Source: Polynucleobacter victoriensis
GTDB taxonomy: Bacteria > Pseudomonadota > Gammaproteobacteria > Burkholderiales > Burkholderiaceae
NCBI RefSeq assembly: GCF_900187875.1
Contig: NZ_FYEX01000002.1
Coordinates: 1-64,000 of the forward strand
Length of the DNA: 64,000 bases
Reading direction: 5' to 3'
The position numbers were made by a program, and so were the translations under genes. Shown piece after piece: positions 26,902-34,704 of this stretch; within the stretch, counting starts at the first letter, position 1; each line of letters starts with the position of its first letter. Below the pieces are notes generated by a model that was not told the origin of the DNA, ran no database searches, and worked only from the letters and a program-made list of their open reading frames with translations.

Positions 26902-28059
26902 GTGACTACCCACTCAACCTTAGCTTTAACAGAATCGTTAATTGCACAAAACTCTGTGACACCTGCTGATGGTGGCTGTCAGGATTTAATTGCTTCGCGC
27001 TTAAAGCCACTAGGCTTTGAGTGCGAAACCATTATCAGCGGTCCAGATCACTTCAGAGTTACAAACCTTTGGGCAGTTAAGCGAGGTAGCTTAGGTAAAG
27101 AAGGTCCTCTACTGAGCTTTGCTGGTCATACCGATGTCGTCCCAACAGGCCCACTTGATCAATGGTCTTCTGATCCATTTGTACCAACACATCAAGATGG
27201 CTATCTGTATGGCCGCGGTGCAGCTGATATGAAAACGTCGCTCGCTGCTTTTGTGGTTGCTAGCGAAGAGTTCATCGCACAAAACCCTCAACACAAAGGC
27301 TCGATTGCTTTTCTTTTAACAAGCGATGAAGAAGGTCCTGCCCACGACGGCACAGTGGTTGTTTGTAATGAATTAAAAAAACGCGGTGAACGCTTAGATT
27401 ATTGCGTTGTGGGTGAGCCGACTTCTGTTGATAAGTTAGGCGACACCATTAAAAATGGTCGTCGCGGCTCACTATCAGGCAAATTAAAAGTATTAGGTGT
27501 GCAAGGTCATATTGCCTACCCTCACCTCGCTAAGAATCCTATTCATCTGATGGCTCCGGCTTTGGCAGAAATTGCTAATGTAGTTTGGGACCAAGGCAAT
27601 GCACACTTCCCACCAACAACTTGGCAGGTATCCAATATCCATGCAGGTACTGGTGCTACCAATGTGATTCCTGGTGAAGTAGTCATTGATTTTAATTTTA
27701 GATTTTCAACTGCTAGCACCGCAGAAGGTCTCAAATCAACACTCGAGTCCATCTTACAAAAGCACCAACTCCAATATTCAATTGATTGGACCTTGGGTGG
27801 CGAACCATTCTTGACTGAACCAGGCAACCTCTCTATCGCCGTTCAAACAGCTATTAAAGAAGCCACTGGCGTTGATGCAGAACTTTCCACCACAGGCGGC
27901 ACAAGCGATGGTCGTTTCATTGCGAAAATTTGCCCCCAAGTAGTTGAATTCGGCCCTCGCAATGCAACCATTCATAAAATTAATGAGCGCGTTGAGTTAG
28001 CGGATATCGAACCACTTAAGAATGTTTATAAAGGTATTTTGCAAAAGCTAATTGCTTAA
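26902..28059 (+). CDS. dapE: Succinyl-diaminopimelate desuccinylase
   Basis: M20-family dizinc hydrolase that removes succinate in lysine and diaminopimelate synthesis. Metal-site motifs visible are FAGHTDVVPTGP, GRGAADMKTS, TSDEEGPA (catalytic and bridging Glu), VGEPTS and the C-terminal ATIHKINERV histidine. 385 aa. The start codon is GTG (26902), and no in-frame ATG lies near the N terminus. It is followed by prmB 18 bp downstream. Confidence 0.96.
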   Translation: MTTHSTLALTESLIAQNSVTPADGGCQDLIASRLKPLGFECETIISGPDHFRVTNLWAVKRGSLGKEGPLLSFAGHTDVVPTGPLDQWSSDPFVPTHQDGYLYGRGAADMKTSLAAFVVASEEFIAQNPQHKGSIAFLLTSDEEGPAHDGTVVVCNELKKRGERLDYCVVGEPTSVDKLGDTIKNGRRGSLSGKLKVLGVQGHIAYPHLAKNPIHLMAPALAEIANVVWDQGNAHFPPTTWQVSNIHAGTGATNVIPGEVVIDFNFRFSTASTAEGLKSTLESILQKHQLQYSIDWTLGGEPFLTEPGNLSIAVQTAIKEATGVDAELSTTGGTSDGRFIAKICPQVVEFGPRNATIHKINERVELADIEPLKNVYKGILQKLIA

Positions 28060-28077
28060 GTTTTTGCAATACATCCC

Positions 28078-28959
28078 ATGTCACCTGAACCCACTTTAGA
28101 AATTGTTTGGCAAGAAGTCACTAATCAGTTAGATGCCGCAGGCTTGAGCTATGGTCACGGCGCCATTGACGCTCAGAGTGAGGCTTTATGGATGCTTGCT
28201 ACCGCATTAGGTTTTCCACCCGAGGATGCACTTGAAGCCTTAGACACTCCAGTTACTGCTGATGTTTCTAAAAAAGTAGATGCTTGGGTTAATGAACGCA
28301 TCACATCTAGAAAACCTCTTGCCTATATTTTGGGCGAGGCATGGCTCATGGGTATTCCGTTTTACTGTGATGAACGCAGCATTGTTCCTCGGTCCTTCAT
28401 TGCTGAATTAATCGTTGATGGTCATCTTGAAGAATGGCTACCACCCAATGCTAAGGTTCTAGATTTATGTACCGGCAATGGCTCACTTGCTATTTTGATG
28501 GCCCTATCTTGTCCTGATGTTCAGGTGAGTGGTTGCGACATCAGCATGCAAGCATTGTCACTCGCAGCAAAAAATATTGATAGAAACAATCTCAATGAAC
28601 AAATTGAAATCTATCAAGGTGATTTACTAGAGGCGGTACCTCTACCTAGTGATGAGGATAAATTTGACCTCATCATCTGTAACCCGCCTTATGTGAACTC
28701 AGAATCAATGGCGAATTTACCACCTGAGTACCATGCTGAACCTGAGATTTCTTTAGCTGGTGGTACTGACGGCATGGATCTAGTTAGAAAAATCATCAAT
28801 AACGCCAAAGATTACTTAAAACCTGAGGGTGCATTGGTATTAGAAATTGGCAATGAAGCCAAAAATTTCACAGCAGCTTTTCCTGAGATTCCAGTGACTT
28901 GGCTTGAAGTATCAGCGGGTGATGACCAAGTTTTATTAATCCAAGCCGAAGACCTGTAA
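28078..28959 (+). CDS. prmB: Ribosomal protein L3 (glutamine-N5)-methyltransferase
   Basis: SAM-dependent enzyme expected to methylate a glutamine of ribosomal protein L3. The SAM loop VLDLCTGNGSLAI (about 122-134) and the catalytic NPPY motif in IICNPPYVNSESM are seen. The following LPPEYHAEPEISLAGGTDG matches PrmB more closely than PrmC. 293 aa. Likely the last gene of the dapD-dapE-prmB run; converges on radA. Confidence 0.93.
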   Translation: MSPEPTLEIVWQEVTNQLDAAGLSYGHGAIDAQSEALWMLATALGFPPEDALEALDTPVTADVSKKVDAWVNERITSRKPLAYILGEAWLMGIPFYCDERSIVPRSFIAELIVDGHLEEWLPPNAKVLDLCTGNGSLAILMALSCPDVQVSGCDISMQALSLAAKNIDRNNLNEQIEIYQGDLLEAVPLPSDEDKFDLIICNPPYVNSESMANLPPEYHAEPEISLAGGTDGMDLVRKIINNAKDYLKPEGALVLEIGNEAKNFTAAFPEIPVTWLEVSAGDDQVLLIQAEDL

Positions 28960-28972
28960 ACCTAAGCTTTAT

Positions 28973-30337
28973 CTAATCAAGATTTCTTGCAGCAGCAATC
29001 GCTTGATCAATACGATCTACTGCAATAATTTCCAATCCAGCAATTTTAGTTTTGGGTGCATTAGCCTTGGGCACAATTGCTTGCGTAAACCCAAGTTTTG
29101 CAGCCTCTTTAAGGCGTTCCTGACCTCTTGGACAAGGTCTAATCTCGCCAGCTAAACCTACCTCACCAAATACGATCAAAGTCTTTGGTAGGGCCTTATT
29201 TTTAAGAGACGATTGAATTGCCAATAAAACTGCTAAATCTGCCGCAGGTTCAGTGATCTTCACGCCACCCACAGCATTCAAAAAGACATCTTGATCAAAA
29301 CATGCGATACCCGCATGACGATGCAATACCGCCAGTAACATGGCTAAACGATGCTGCTCCAAACCAAGAGCTAATCGGCGTGGATTTGGTACATGCGCAG
29401 CATCCACCAAAGCTTGAATTTCTACCAAAAGAGGTCGACTACCCTCTTGCGTTACCAATACACATGAACCGGGAACAATTTGATCATGCTGAGATAAGAA
29501 TAATGCCGAAGGATTCGCTACACCTTTAAGACCTTTATCGGTCATGGCAAATACGCCCAACTCATTAACAGCACCAAAACGATTTTTAAAAGCCCTCACC
29601 AACCTGAATGATGAATGCGTATCACCCTCAAAATAAAGTACCGTATCAACAATATGCTCAAGCACGCGTGGACCAGCCAAATTACCTTCTTTGGTCACGT
29701 GTCCCACCATGATCATGCAAACACCTGTTGTCTTTGCCAAACGTGTCAATTGCGCAGCACATTCTTTCACTTGGGCAACAGATCCTGGTGCTGAAGTTAA
29801 AGCTTCTGAATAAATAGTTTGGATCGAATCAACCACCACCACAGTTGGTCTAGCTGCTTCAATAGTTGCCAAGAGCTTTTCTAACTGAATCTCAGCCAAC
29901 ACCTCTAAATCAGGTGCCTGAATACCTAAACGCTTAGCCCTTAAAGCAATTTGAGCGCCGGACTCTTCACCACTGATATACAACACAGCGTCACCACGAG
30001 CACTCATCGATGCAAGTGCTTGTAAAAGTAATGTTGATTTGCCAATCCCAGGATCACCACCAATTAGAGCAACACCACCTGTGACAAGACCGCCACCTAA
30101 GACCCGATCAAACTCATCGACCCCTGTACTAATTCTAGGTAAGTCTTCAGCTTCAATAACAGCCAATCGTTGCTTAGGAGCTGCTTTTGCCAAACTCTGA
30201 AAACGATTAGTAGAAGGCTTATCTTCTACCGTTTCCTCCATCGAATTCCAAGCTTCGCAGTTGGGGCATTGGCCTTGCCATTTGGCAGACATGCCACCAC
30301 AAGCCTGACACACATAAACAGACTTAATCTTTGCCAT
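28973..30337 (-). CDS. radA: DNA repair protein RadA
   Basis: RecA-like helicase that drives branch migration in recombination. N-terminal zinc finger with C10, C13, C24 and C27; Walker A GDPGIGKST at 94-102; the RadA-specific KNRFG motif in RAFKNRFGAVNELG; and a C-terminal Lon-protease-like domain (about 280-454). 454 aa, standard. The ATG overlaps the stop of the upstream small exported protein gene by one base (TAATG). Confidence 0.97.
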   Translation of the reverse strand: MAKIKSVYVCQACGGMSAKWQGQCPNCEAWNSMEETVEDKPSTNRFQSLAKAAPKQRLAVIEAEDLPRISTGVDEFDRVLGGGLVTGGVALIGGDPGIGKSTLLLQALASMSARGDAVLYISGEESGAQIALRAKRLGIQAPDLEVLAEIQLEKLLATIEAARPTVVVVDSIQTIYSEALTSAPGSVAQVKECAAQLTRLAKTTGVCMIMVGHVTKEGNLAGPRVLEHIVDTVLYFEGDTHSSFRLVRAFKNRFGAVNELGVFAMTDKGLKGVANPSALFLSQHDQIVPGSCVLVTQEGSRPLLVEIQALVDAAHVPNPRRLALGLEQHRLAMLLAVLHRHAGIACFDQDVFLNAVGGVKITEPAADLAVLLAIQSSLKNKALPKTLIVFGEVGLAGEIRPCPRGQERLKEAAKLGFTQAIVPKANAPKTKIAGLEIIAVDRIDQAIAAARNLD

Positions 30338-30831
30338 TAGAAAGGTGTGGCCTTTTTGTTCTCGTTAGCGCGTCTTTCTGAATCAGCACGTTTCTTAGCT
30401 AAATCTCCCTCACGCTTGTCACGATCAATTTGTTTTTGCTCAAAAGCTTTAACGTTTTCTGATCTCTTCTCTTCTTTTAAAGGATCATTTCTTTGCTTTA
30501 GACGCTCAGCATCCTTTTCATCTTTAAGGATGTCTTTAAGAACTCGCTGTCTTTCATGCATAGGTATTTCTTGAGCACGAATTTCTTTGATTTCTTGGCG
30601 ATGCTCTAAACGCGCTTGATCTAAACAACGGGTTGTGAAGAACTTGTCATAACAATCATGTTGTTTCTTTTCTAAACGGTACTTTGCCCAATCTTTTTTG
30701 AGATTGAGATTGGCCTGCCGTTGATCAATGTCAGCCAGTTCTGCTTCTTCAGCAGGACCAGCCAACACCAACATTGGCAACATAATAAATACAGCAAGAA
30801 GTGATCTTAAGTAGCGCATAGACTCAAGCAT
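30337..30831 (-). CDS. Exported charged coiled-coil protein of unknown function
   Basis: 164 aa. An N-terminal signal peptide (basic MRYLRS, hydrophobic LLAVFIMLPMLVLA, cleavage near residue 25) precedes an almost entirely helical, Lys/Arg/Glu-rich mature part. Two cysteines, in HDCYDKFF and TTRCLDQ, are ten residues apart and could form a periplasmic disulfide. The tail (about 110-164) is low-complexity and strongly charged. It is translationally coupled to radA by a one-base overlap. I recognise it only as the kind of conserved hypothetical protein found beside radA in Burkholderiales; no function can be assigned. Confidence 0.75.
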   Translation of the reverse strand: MLESMRYLRSLLAVFIMLPMLVLAGPAEEAELADIDQRQANLNLKKDWAKYRLEKKQHDCYDKFFTTRCLDQARLEHRQEIKEIRAQEIPMHERQRVLKDILKDEKDAERLKQRNDPLKEEKRSENVKAFEQKQIDRDKREGDLAKKRADSERRANENKKATPF

Positions 30832-30862
30832 AAGCCATTGGCTCGTGACTGGTCAAAACTGA

Positions 30863-32806
30863 TTAGATTTCAATCTTTGCGCCTAGCTCCACCACCCGAT
30901 TGGTAGGAATCTGGAAGAAGTCAGATGGCTTGGCTGAGTTTTGCAACATCCAAGCAAATAAACGCTCTCTCCATAACGCCATACCAGGCAGCTTCGATGG
31001 CACGACCGTATCTCTTGCCAAGAAGAATGAGGTATCCATTAAATCAAATTTAATGTCGTACTGCGCCTCAATCAATGCCAAGACTTTATTAATGTCGGGT
31101 GTTTCTTTAAAGCCATGTACCGAGCGAACTAAATAAATTTGGCCGCCCATATCTTTCATGGTTAGACGCTCAGAATCATTCACGTACGGAACATCCCAAA
31201 TACTCAACTTTAAGAAAAACACTCGCTCATGAAGAACACGGTTGTGCTTTAAGTTATGCAACATGGCCACCGGCACATAATCAATATGAGCCGTCAAGAA
31301 AATCGCAGTACCTTCTACACGATGTGGCGGATGTGAGAGTAAGCCTTCTACAAATGGCTCAAGAGGAATTGACTCATTAACAATGCGTTCTCTAAGCAAC
31401 TTCCTGCCTTTGAACCATGTGATTAAACATGTGAAACAAATCAAGCCAATGATTAATGGATACCAACCACCATCCTTTACCTTAATCAAGTTAGCTGTCC
31501 AGAATGAGAGGTCCAATACTACAAATGACAAAATCAAGCCAATGATCATGATTGGGTTCAAGTACCACTCACGACGCATCACGATTGCTAACAAAATAGT
31601 TGTGATGAGCATCGTTGTTGTGACTGAAATACCATAGGCTGCAGCTAAATTACCTGACTCTCTGAACTCAATCACGGTAAAAATTACCATGATTAATAAA
31701 GACCAATTCACAACAGGAATATAAATTTGACCACGCTCATCATCTGAGGTGTGCTGAATGCCCATGCGCGGCAAGAAACCTAAAAGAATTGCCTGATTTG
31801 CTAGGGAATACGCGCCAGATATAACAGCTTGGGAAGCAATTACGGTTGCCGCAGTTGCCAAACCAACCATCGGCCATAACGCCCACTCTGGAACCATCAA
31901 GTAAAAAGGATTTTTAATTGCTTCCGCATCGGATAGCAGCAAGGCACCTTGTCCAAAATAGTTCAGCAACAAACTAGGTAAAACTAAAAATAACCAAGCG
32001 TAACGAACTGGTTTCTTGCCAAAATGGCCCATATCTAAATACAGCGCTTCAACACCAGTCACTACCAATACCACTGAGCCCATCACAATGTATGCCATCA
32101 GGGTATGTTCAGAAATGAAATCAATTGCATATATTGGGTTGATAGCACCAAAAATCTGCGGTGCTTTTACCACGTTGTAAACACCAAGCGCGGCTAGTGA
32201 TAAAAACCACACCAAAGTGATTGGCCCAAAAAATTTGCCCACTGCAGCTGTACCGTATTTTTGAATCACAAATAAGGCAATCAAAATGGTCAAAGTAATT
32301 GGAATCACAAAACGTTTGAGTTCAGGCGTGGCAATTTCTAAGCCCTCCACCGCCGATAAAACTGAAATGGCTGGGGTAATAACAGACTCGCCATACAACA
32401 TGCATGCACCAAACATACCGAGCATCATGACAGTTAAGTAAGAAGCGCTACCGGTTGTTAGTGATCTCAACGCCAAAGCCATGAGAGATAAAACGCCACC
32501 CTCACCTTTGTTATCTGCGCGCATCACAAAAAGAACGTACTTAAATGTCACAACCAACAAAATGGCCCAGAACATCATAGAGATGATGCCAAACACAGCC
32601 GCTTGACTAAAAGGAATCCCGTGCTCAGGGCTGAAACATTCCTTCAGCGCATAAAGAGGACTCGTACCAATGTCACCAAAAACAACACCAATAGCAGCCA
32701 ATACCAAGGCAGCCACGCTACCCTTTTTATGAGAATGCTCATTGATATTTAATTCGACAGGCTTTAACAGCGATGTTTGTGAATATTCCGGATTACTAAT
32801 GGCCAC
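30863..32806 (-). CDS. kup: Kup-type potassium uptake transporter
   Basis: Low-affinity, proton-coupled potassium importer of the inner membrane. About 12 hydrophobic segments occupy residues 28-470, beginning with the family hallmark GVVFGDIGTSPLYALKE; a soluble C-terminal domain (about 480-647) follows. 647 aa. The start is GTG at 32806, supported by GGGAG about 7 bases upstream. A strong promoter lies at 32836-32863. Confidence 0.96.
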   Translation of the reverse strand: MAISNPEYSQTSLLKPVELNINEHSHKKGSVAALVLAAIGVVFGDIGTSPLYALKECFSPEHGIPFSQAAVFGIISMMFWAILLVVTFKYVLFVMRADNKGEGGVLSLMALALRSLTTGSASYLTVMMLGMFGACMLYGESVITPAISVLSAVEGLEIATPELKRFVIPITLTILIALFVIQKYGTAAVGKFFGPITLVWFLSLAALGVYNVVKAPQIFGAINPIYAIDFISEHTLMAYIVMGSVVLVVTGVEALYLDMGHFGKKPVRYAWLFLVLPSLLLNYFGQGALLLSDAEAIKNPFYLMVPEWALWPMVGLATAATVIASQAVISGAYSLANQAILLGFLPRMGIQHTSDDERGQIYIPVVNWSLLIMVIFTVIEFRESGNLAAAYGISVTTTMLITTILLAIVMRREWYLNPIMIIGLILSFVVLDLSFWTANLIKVKDGGWYPLIIGLICFTCLITWFKGRKLLRERIVNESIPLEPFVEGLLSHPPHRVEGTAIFLTAHIDYVPVAMLHNLKHNRVLHERVFFLKLSIWDVPYVNDSERLTMKDMGGQIYLVRSVHGFKETPDINKVLALIEAQYDIKFDLMDTSFFLARDTVVPSKLPGMALWRERLFAWMLQNSAKPSDFFQIPTNRVVELGAKIEI

Positions 32807-32835
32807 CGGCTACTCCCTCAATAGTGATGTTTTTA

Positions 32836-32863
32836 ATTATATGCTTAGCTTGTTGCGTTGCAA
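32836..32863 (-). promoter_or_regulatory. Sigma-70 promoter for kup
   Basis: Minus-strand TTGCAA (32863-32858), 16-bp spacer and perfect TATAAT (32841-32836), with a predicted start near 32829, about 23 nt before the GTG. The -35 lies within the small inverted repeat TGTTGC-GTT-GCAACA (32851-32865), which could also be an operator. Confidence 0.65.
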
Positions 32864-32870
32864 CATATAA

Positions 32871-33821
32871 CTAGGCTTTATCCAACCAAACTTCAATTCC
32901 TTGGGTATTTAAATCCAAATCAATGGCTAAAAATGCCTCAAGTTCCTGCCTAGAAATATTGCAACCATTTGTTTTTAAATGATTTTCATAAATATCAGCT
33001 AAGCCAGACTTAATTTTTGCATATCTATTAGCACTGCTCTTAAATGAGACAGCCATCTCAACCATTTCATCCAATTGCTTCAAAAATATGGCTTTTAACC
33101 TAGGCACGTTATCTACACGACTGTAGTGTGTTGGGTAAATACAGACGGGATTGAGTGCACTGATTCTTTCTACAGATTCTTTTAAAGCCGCTGGATCAAA
33201 CTGTATCGGGGTCGTTGTAGGCATGATGTAGGCACCCTGCTCTGTATCAAACTCGCGGTATGACAATCCAAAAGTATCCCCTGTGAATACACCTTGGCTT
33301 AATCGATCCCAAATAGCGATGTGATGCTTTGCATGACCTGGTGTATCCATACACACTAGTTGGCGTTGCCCAAGCATGATTTCAAAGCCCTCGCCAGCCT
33401 CAGTCACACGACTAGCATCTATCGGTAACAACTGGCCATAATCTTTTTGAACTGCCTCTTCACCATAAACACCCACTGCACCGGCTCTAAGCGCTGATGG
33501 GTCAATCATGTGCCTTGCCCCACGTGGATGAACTATTAACTGTGCCATCGGACACAAGCGCATCATCTCTCCAGCACCACCAGCATGATCTAAATGAACA
33601 TGAGTCAAAATTACATATCGCACCTCATTAGGCGTCAAAGACAACTCATCTAATGTTTTAAGTAATCTTGGTGCTGAGTAATTAGTGCCCACGTCTACAA
33701 ACGCAGCCTGCGAGTCACTAACAATCAAGTAGCTCGCATCAAACTGATCACGACCAAAACCAGTATCGATGCAATAAATACCTTCAGCCACCTCATGCGC
33801 AAAAGTTAGTTGCTTATTCAT
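32871..33821 (-). CDS. Metallo-beta-lactamase-fold hydrolase
   Basis: MBL superfamily hydrolase with the metal-binding motif HVHLDHAGG (H74, H76, D78, H79), a later DTPGHAKHH histidine, FTGDTFG aspartate and PTHYSR histidine, so the binuclear site is complete. The C-terminal ~70 residues are helical. The frame runs up to 33971, but the residues before ATG 33821 (MNKQLTFAHEV) lie in the tRNA promoter region and do not look like protein, so 316 aa is chosen. Substrate unknown; the layout resembles glyoxalase II-like and lactonase-like enzymes. Confidence 0.85.
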   Translation of the reverse strand: MNKQLTFAHEVAEGIYCIDTGFGRDQFDASYLIVSDSQAAFVDVGTNYSAPRLLKTLDELSLTPNEVRYVILTHVHLDHAGGAGEMMRLCPMAQLIVHPRGARHMIDPSALRAGAVGVYGEEAVQKDYGQLLPIDASRVTEAGEGFEIMLGQRQLVCMDTPGHAKHHIAIWDRLSQGVFTGDTFGLSYREFDTEQGAYIMPTTTPIQFDPAALKESVERISALNPVCIYPTHYSRVDNVPRLKAIFLKQLDEMVEMAVSFKSSANRYAKIKSGLADIYENHLKTNGCNISRQELEAFLAIDLDLNTQGIEVWLDKA

Positions 33822-33939
33822 GGAAGGATTTTCACATAAGAAAGGTTTAACTAATAGAGAATTGGCTGTGTTTAATTTATGAGGATTGCCACTAGAACCA
33901 ATACAGGCAAGGCTTAAAGGAAATAAGCCACTAATTACC

Positions 33940-33968
33940 TTGCTATTTAGGGTTATACCTGATATAGT
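33940..33968 (+). promoter_or_regulatory. Sigma-70 promoter of the initiator tRNA gene
   Basis: TTGCTA (33940-33945), exact 17-bp spacer, TATAGT (33963-33968). Predicted start near 33975, six bases before the mature tRNA 5' end. Confidence 0.75.
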
Positions 33969-33980
33969 CATGGTCTCAGA

Positions 33981-34057
33981 CGCGGGGTGGAGCAGTCTGG
34001 CAGCTCGTCGGGCTCATAACCCGAAGGTCATAGGTTCAAATCCTATCCCCGCAACCA
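33981..34057 (+). tRNA. Initiator tRNA-fMet (anticodon CAT)
   Basis: A 77-nt cloverleaf including the encoded CCA end. Anticodon CAT is at 34015-34017. The initiator hallmarks are present: an unpaired C1-A72 at the acceptor end (CGCGGGG against CCCCGCA) and three G-C pairs (GGG/CCC) at the anticodon stem. The T arm AGGTTCAAATCCT is regular. It has its own promoter and terminator. Confidence 0.97.
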
Positions 34058-34070
34058 AATACCTCATTTA

Positions 34071-34095
34071 AAGCCCTTCATAGAAGGGCTTTTTT
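34071..34095 (+). terminator. Intrinsic terminator after tRNA-fMet
   Basis: AAGCCCTTC (34071-34079), loop ATA, GAAGGGCTT (34083-34091), continued by a T run to 34095: a 9-bp perfect stem and a classic Rho-independent signal. Confidence 0.9.
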
Positions 34096-34148
34096 GTTGT
34101 CTAAATATATTTGGCATACTTGAGTTTTCGCACAAGGATTGCATTTCC

Positions 34149-34700
34149 ATGAATAAATTATTGGCTGCCCTACTATTAACAATCTCAACACTGTCACTTG
34201 CTGGACCAAAAGTTGAATTCAAGACAAACGTTGGCGACTTCACCGTTGAGCTCAATCCAGAGAAAGCCCCTAAAACTGTTGAAAATTTTTTGTCATATGT
34301 GAACAGTGGTTTTTATAACGGCACAATCTTTCATCGCGTCATCAATAACTTCATGGTTCAAGGTGGTGGATTCACACCAGAGATGCAACAAAAGCCAACC
34401 AAATCACCTATTCCACTTGAATCCAATAACGGCTTAAGTAACGTTACTTATTCAATTGCGATGGCTCGCACCAATATTCCAGACTCAGCGACCTCTCAAT
34501 TTTTTGTCAATGTGGTCAACAATAAAAACCTAGATTACCCTCGCCCAGACGGACATGGCTACGCAGTATTTGGCATGGTGATCAAAGGTACAGAAACCAT
34601 CGACAAAATCAAACAAGTAGATACGACTCGCAAAGGTCCCTTTGCAGATGTACCAGCCACTCCTATCATCATCAATAGCGCCGCAGTGGTAGGCAAATAA
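34149..34700 (+). CDS. ppiA: Periplasmic cyclophilin-type peptidyl-prolyl isomerase
   Basis: Catalyses proline cis-trans isomerisation. A signal peptide (about 1-19: KLLAALLLTISTLSLA) indicates export to the periplasm. The cyclophilin core is complete: GTIFHRVINNFMVQGGG with the catalytic arginine, and DSATSQFFVNV. 183 aa. Followed 4 bp later by the pabB-pabC fusion gene. A cytoplasmic PpiB is not expected given the hydrophobic leader. Confidence 0.92.
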   Translation: MNKLLAALLLTISTLSLAGPKVEFKTNVGDFTVELNPEKAPKTVENFLSYVNSGFYNGTIFHRVINNFMVQGGGFTPEMQQKPTKSPIPLESNNGLSNVTYSIAMARTNIPDSATSQFFVNVVNNKNLDYPRPDGHGYAVFGMVIKGTETIDKIKQVDTTRKGPFADVPATPIIINSAAVVGK

Positions 34701-34704
34701 AAAC

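Noticed and set aside
33822..33971. Extension of the metallo-beta-lactamase-fold protein to 366 residues
   Set aside because: The extra segment lies across the tRNA promoter and has no resemblance to the fold; ATG 33821 gives a normal enzyme.
33886..34071. Plus-strand frame of 61 codons running through the initiator tRNA
   Set aside because: It overlaps the tRNA gene and its promoter, starts inside the antisense of another frame and has no protein-like pattern.
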